Positions 6,790 through 10,000 of a stretch of 10,000 bases of DNA are shown here, piece by piece (the stretch's first letter is position 1; every line of letters starts with the position of its first letter). Made by a program: the position numbers and the translations under genes. Below the pieces are notes generated by a model. That model saw only the letters and a program-made list of their open reading frames with translations. It searched no databases and had not been told where the DNA came from. The stretch is from Flavobacterium sp. (GTDB lineage Bacteria; Bacteroidota; Bacteroidia; Flavobacteriales; Flavobacteriaceae): NCBI RefSeq assembly GCF_020217025.1, contig NZ_JAIWOF010000040.1:1-10000 (forward strand), read 5' to 3'.

Positions 6790-7179
6790 ATGATACAAGT
6801 TGCTCCTCTTTTAGTCTTAGCTTTTTTAGCCATCACTTTTTTACAATCTGGATATGATAAAATTAAAGATTGGAAAGGCAATGTAGAATGGTTAACAGGT
6901 CATTTTGCTAATACAATTTTAGCTAAACAAGTTCCATTTGCTTTAGGAATTGTATTGGTTTTAGAAGTTGTTTCTGGAATTTTATGTGTTTCTGGAATTA
7001 TCCAACACTTAGTGCAAGATGTAGTGATTAGAGGTTTAGGATTTTATGGTGCTATTTTATCTTGTATTACGTTACTTTTTCTTTTGTTCGGACAACGTTT
7101 AGCAAAAGATTACGATGGGGCAAGAACGATTGTAATTTACTTTATTCCAGCAGTTTTAGTGGTTTTTTGGTTGAATTAA
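6790..7179 (+). CDS. Small four-helix membrane protein, DoxX-like family
   Basis: The protein has 129 residues, of which about 80 lie in four predicted membrane helices: about 4-20, 49-71, 79-101 and 112-128. Polar stretches are QSGYDKIKDWKGNVEWLTGHFA between helices 1 and 2, and GQRLAKDYDGART between 3 and 4. Helix 1 running into SGYDKI, the size, and the topology fit the DoxX/DoxD-like family. Its members are inner-membrane proteins of mostly unknown role; a few are linked to thiosulfate or quinone redox chemistry. No catalytic residues can be named. It begins two bases after the delta' gene and is very likely transcribed with it, although nothing suggests a functional link to replication. 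Confidence 0.68.
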   Translation: MIQVAPLLVLAFLAITFLQSGYDKIKDWKGNVEWLTGHFANTILAKQVPFALGIVLVLEVVSGILCVSGIIQHLVQDVVIRGLGFYGAILSCITLLFLLFGQRLAKDYDGARTIVIYFIPAVLVVFWLN

Positions 7180-7204
7180 TTTAAAATTATTTGATTTTTT
7201 ATTA

Positions 7205-7249
7205 GTTAGTAAATATTTGCATATCTTTGTAGTGTGAATATTCACTAAC
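7205..7249 (+). promoter_or_regulatory. tetR promoter with two related palindromic operator candidates
   Basis: A -7 box TATCTTTG (7222-7229, exact TAnnTTTG) would start transcription near 7233. It is flanked by two related 12-base palindromes: GTAAATATTTGC (7209-7220, one mismatch from a perfect dyad) and GTGAATATTCAC (7234-7245, perfect). The likeness extends further: the 16-mer at 7205-7220 matches the reverse complement of 7234-7249 at 13 of 16 positions. The sites start 25 bases apart, one in the promoter spacer and one on the start point, the arrangement of an autorepressed TetR promoter. A TTTG at 7190-7193 lies 28 bases from the -7 box, too far for a normal -33 element. Confidence 0.6.
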
Positions 7250-7251
7250 CT

Positions 7252-7845
7252 ATGACAATTACAAACGAAATATCAAACAGACAGCTTGAAATCATAGAGG
7301 TTTCGGGGAAAATACTTGTTGAAAAAGGAATAAAAGGCTTAACTACAAAAACGGTTGCTTTAGAAATGAATTTTTCAGAAAGTGCTATTTATCGCCATTT
7401 CAAATCAAAAGAAGAAATTTTAATTGCTTTACTATCGCTATTAAAACAAAACATGAACAAGCGATTAACCTCAGAAATTAAACCGCAAAATACTGCGGCT
7501 GAAAATTTTAAAGCAGTCTTTACAAGTCAATTCAACTATTTCAAAAAAAATCCTCACTTTGTTGTTGCTGTTTTATCAGATGGTTTATTAGATGAATCCG
7601 AAGAAATTAAAACGATAATTCTTCAATTGATGCAAAACAAAATGCAAATGTTAGCTCAAATACTTGAACAAGGAAAACAAACCAACGAATTCACTTCGGA
7701 AATTTCAACAGAAGATTTATTACCAATTATTCTAGGTTCTTTTCGTTTTCAAATACTAAAATGGAAGCTTTCAAACTTTCAATATGATATCACTACAGAA
7801 GGCAATAAAACGATTGACAACTTATTGGCTTTACTACAGAAATGA
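7252..7845 (+). CDS. TetR/AcrR-family transcriptional repressor
   Basis: The protein has 197 residues, normal for TetR proteins, which bind palindromic operators as dimers and let go when a small ligand enters the C-terminal domain. The N-terminal DNA-binding domain (about 10-58) has the typical order: a first helix with QLEIIEVSGKILVEKGIKGL, the helix-turn-helix TTKTVALEMNFSESAIYRHF (31-50), and the closing KSKEEIL. The C-terminal two thirds (about 65-197) form the variable helical ligand and dimer domain, so the inducer cannot be read from the sequence. The gene sits 6 bases after paired palindromes that flank its own promoter and overlaps the efflux channel gene by four bases (ATGA). It very likely represses itself and the efflux operon. 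Confidence 0.92.
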   Translation: MTITNEISNRQLEIIEVSGKILVEKGIKGLTTKTVALEMNFSESAIYRHFKSKEEILIALLSLLKQNMNKRLTSEIKPQNTAAENFKAVFTSQFNYFKKNPHFVVAVLSDGLLDESEEIKTIILQLMQNKMQMLAQILEQGKQTNEFTSEISTEDLLPIILGSFRFQILKWKLSNFQYDITTEGNKTIDNLLALLQK

Positions 7846-9188
7846 CAAATGCCATGAAAAAATTTGAAAATATTCCTATACCTGCAAAAAAAGGATTTTT
7901 AATACTCTTTTCAATCTTTTGTGGATTGTCAAGTTTTTCACAAGAAGAAAAAATTGTAAATTCATTAACAGAAGTATTACAACTTTCTAAAGAAAAGAAT
8001 TATGCCTTGCAAAATGCAACATTGCAAACGCAATTAGCAAATTTGACAAAAAAAACAGCATTAGGAAATGTATTAAATCCAAGAATTCCAGCAAGCGCTC
8101 AATCCCTAAATAATTTTGAACAACAAGTAAGTTTTTTACCTGGTCCAATCTTTGGACTACCTGTAGGAACTTTCAAAGAAGTTACCATGGGACAACAATA
8201 TACCAGTACTTTTTCGGTACAACCTCAATTTGATATTTTAAATTTTGGAAGTATTGCCCAAATTAAAAGCGCAAAAATCAACGAACAATTAGTTGAAAAT
8301 CAAAACAAACTCAACGAGCAAAACATTTATAATCAAATTAATGGTGTGTATTTTAACTTGCTTTCATTTGAAGCTCAGAAAAAAATTCTCCAAGAAAACA
8401 TCAAAATTGCCGAAAACTTAGTTTTAATCAACCAAAACAAGTTTAAAGAGGGAATTACAAGAAAACAAGACGTTAATGAAGCAGAAGCTAATTTAATTGC
8501 GCTACAAGATAAATTATCGCAACTTATCTTAAATGAAAAGATACAAAAGCAAAGTTTAGCGTTGTTCTTCGAAAACGAGTTTGATTTAAAACTCACCGAA
8601 CAGCTTTCAAATTATGAAAATAGGGAAGAATTGGTTACAACCAACTCCAATTTTAAAAGCGAAAACTATAAGTTACAATACCAAATGATGCAACAAGATT
8701 TAAAAATTGCTCGTTTGCAACAATTACCCGTTTTATCTTTTATTTCATCATTTAACTGGCAAAATCTAAGTAATGTAAACTATTTTGATGCGAATTCAAA
8801 TTGGGTAAATTTCAACTATGTTGGTTTAAAAGTTACTTGGGATTTTCCAACGAATGTGCAAAAATTAGCCACCTTTTACAATAAAAAAATTCAATTGAAT
8901 CAATTGAAAAACAATGCAGACCATGCCGAAAAAGAAAATGAATTTGCCAACAAACAACTAGAAATTGAATATGAAAAAGCGATTGAGCAATATAAAAATT
9001 TCAAAAAAATATATCTGCTAAAAAAAGACACTTTTGAAAAAAATTTCAATCAATATCAAGAACAAATTTTGCCATTAGATAAACTTATAATTTCGCAAAA
9101 CGATTTGTTAATCAGTGAGATAAATTTGGTAAATGCTTTGGCAAACATAGGATTCTCAAAAAATAAAATTGTGATAAACAACAACTAA
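7842..9188 (+). CDS. TolC-family outer-membrane efflux channel
   Basis: The protein has 448 residues, a typical length for TolC/OprM-type proteins, which form trimeric channels from the outer membrane deep into the periplasm. A signal peptide (about residues 1-33, hydrophobic core GFLILFSIFCGLSSF, then SQEE) fits secretion. The mature protein shows the two-fold outer-membrane efflux repeat. Repeat 1 (about 38-230) has the beta segment TFSVQPQFDILNFG and long Gln/Asn/Lys-rich helices. Repeat 2 (about 250-440) has FNYVGLKVTWDFPTNVQKLATFYNKK and a second helical hairpin. The first ATG overlaps the repressor stop (ATGA), which favours translational coupling. A second in-frame ATG at 7854 (MKKFENIP) would also give a good signal peptide, so the exact start is uncertain. 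The adaptor gene follows 11 bases after the stop. The substrate is unknown. Confidence 0.93.
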   Translation: MTNAMKKFENIPIPAKKGFLILFSIFCGLSSFSQEEKIVNSLTEVLQLSKEKNYALQNATLQTQLANLTKKTALGNVLNPRIPASAQSLNNFEQQVSFLPGPIFGLPVGTFKEVTMGQQYTSTFSVQPQFDILNFGSIAQIKSAKINEQLVENQNKLNEQNIYNQINGVYFNLLSFEAQKKILQENIKIAENLVLINQNKFKEGITRKQDVNEAEANLIALQDKLSQLILNEKIQKQSLALFFENEFDLKLTEQLSNYENREELVTTNSNFKSENYKLQYQMMQQDLKIARLQQLPVLSFISSFNWQNLSNVNYFDANSNWVNFNYVGLKVTWDFPTNVQKLATFYNKKIQLNQLKNNADHAEKENEFANKQLEIEYEKAIEQYKNFKKIYLLKKDTFEKNFNQYQEQILPLDKLIISQNDLLISEINLVNALANIGFSKNKIVINNN

Positions 9189-9199
9189 AAATATTCAAA

Positions 9200-10000
9200 A
9201 TGAAAAACAGTCTGTTTCTTATATTAACACTTTCTACTTTGGTTTCATGTGGAACAAAAGAAGAAGGAAAACCCGTTGTGCAAGACATTAAAGAATTAGT
9301 TTTTGCTTCGGGCGAATTAGAATGGGATAATTCCTATAATCTTACCGCTCAAACAGATGGAATTTTAGTAAATGCAACTTTTGACGTTGGAAATAAAGTA
9401 ACTGAAAATCAAATTATTGCTACAATTGACAATAAAACTAATGAAAACAATACCGCTTCGGCTAAAGATTTGGTAGTTATTTCCAAAGAAAATTTAACGG
9501 ATAATGCACCAGCTTTGCAACAATTACAGCAAAATATAAAGTTTGCAGAAAGCAAATATCAGCAAGATAAAATGCAAGCCGAACGCTACAAAAGATTGTA
9601 CGATTCGCAAAGTATTGCCAAAGTTGAATATGAAAACATGCAATTAGCCGCAGAAAATGCTTTATCGCAATTGAATGCTTTGAAAAAACAATACCAACAA
9701 GTTTTACAACAATCGAAACAAAATTACATCAACACTGAAAATCAATTGAAAAACAATCAAGTGGTTTTAGGATATAATAAATTAGTTGTTCCACAAAAAG
9801 GAACAATTATTAAAAAGCTAAAATTTTCTGGTGATTATGTGAAAAAAGGAGATGTTATTGCCGTAATCGCAGATGAAAATAAAGTTGAAGGCGTTTTAAA
9901 TGTTGATGAAAATAGTATTGGAAAAGTAAAAATTGGTCAAACCGTTTTTGTGCAATTAAACACCAATAAAAACGAAGTGTATAATGCAAAAATCAGCGAA
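9200..10000 (+). CDS. Lipoprotein membrane-fusion (HlyD/AcrA-type) efflux adaptor, cut by the right window edge
   Basis: The ATG at 9200 opens a frame that stays open for all 267 codons to the window end; the C-terminus is missing. Residues 1-17 form a lipoprotein signal ending in L-V-S-C, so Cys17 should be lipidated and the protein tethered in the periplasm. Domain order is that of adaptors joining an inner-membrane pump to a TolC channel. First comes a lipoyl half (about 47-78, LTAQTDGILVNATFDVG). A Gln/Asn/Lys-rich coiled-coil hairpin follows (about 103-190, including RYKRLYDSQSIAKVEYENMQ). Then come the second lipoyl half (about 193-226, VVPQKGTIIKKLKFSGDYV) and the start of the beta-barrel (VEGVLNVDENSIGKVKIGQ). 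The cognate pump, ABC (MacB/FtsX-like) or RND, should follow beyond the edge. The adaptor alone does not settle which, though the VDENSIGKVKIGQ segment leans toward the ABC type by my recollection. Confidence 0.9.
   Translation, partial: MKNSLFLILTLSTLVSCGTKEEGKPVVQDIKELVFASGELEWDNSYNLTAQTDGILVNATFDVGNKVTENQIIATIDNKTNENNTASAKDLVVISKENLTDNAPALQQLQQNIKFAESKYQQDKMQAERYKRLYDSQSIAKVEYENMQLAAENALSQLNALKKQYQQVLQQSKQNYINTENQLKNNQVVLGYNKLVVPQKGTIIKKLKFSGDYVKKGDVIAVIADENKVEGVLNVDENSIGKVKIGQTVFVQLNTNKNEVYNAKISE

Noticed and set aside
7180..7204. Terminator between the DoxX-like gene and tetR
   Set aside because: The stretch is only A/T-rich (ttaaaattatttgatttttt) without a stem of useful strength.
8375..8596. 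Minus-strand open frame inside the TolC-family gene
   Set aside because: It is a shadow of the Gln/Asn/Lys-rich helical coding region, with a Ser/Phe/Cys-rich composition and no start context.

Overview
The window is AT-rich, densely coded DNA from a member of the Bacteroidota, most likely a Flavobacterium-like member of the Flavobacteriia. The signs are the lack of Shine-Dalgarno sequences before the starts, -7 boxes of the Bacteroidota form TAnnTTTG in several intergenic regions, lipoprotein signals of the type 'LSC', the DUF4837 family, a tandem OmpA-domain protein with a 'GHVCC' motif, and the gene order pgk / MltD-type transglycosylase / DUF4837. No tRNA, rRNA, CRISPR array, insertion sequence or phage gene is visible. 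Almost everything reads as core chromosome. The regulated efflux cassette at the right end is the most accessory-looking part.

Layout, left to right. (1) Bases 1-1164, plus strand: the C-terminal end of a protein that enters from the left (probably an S41 C-terminal processing peptidase), then, one base later, a secreted protein with two OmpA-like peptidoglycan-binding domains. (2) Bases 1165-5479, minus strand: reading in the direction of transcription, pgk (phosphoglycerate kinase), a secreted MltD-type lytic transglycosylase with two LysM domains, a DUF4837 lipoprotein, a hairpin-rich 86-base gap with a probable intrinsic terminator, and an ElaA-type GNAT acetyltransferase. The stop codon of the acetyltransferase abuts the stop of the OmpA gene with no base between. 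(3) Bases 5480-5635: a divergent promoter region. (4) Bases 5636-7179, plus strand: DNA polymerase III delta' subunit and a four-helix DoxX-like membrane protein, two bases apart. (5) Bases 7180-10000, plus strand: a TetR-family repressor, a TolC-type outer-membrane channel overlapping it by four bases, and a lipoprotein membrane-fusion (adaptor) protein that runs off the right edge. The inner-membrane pump should lie just beyond the window.

How the genes work together. The left half is mostly envelope maintenance: peptidoglycan binding (OmpA domains), peptidoglycan cleavage (transglycosylase) and a lipoprotein of unknown role, transcribed together with or near the glycolytic pgk. The right half is a self-regulated export system. 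Two related palindromes flank the -7 box in front of the tetR gene, as expected if the repressor controls its own operon and thereby the channel and adaptor genes. I see no clearly new multi-gene system. The points most worth a second look are the paired operators, a possible leaderless promoter of the delta' gene, the complex inverted repeat at 1607-1680, and the degenerate second OmpA domain.
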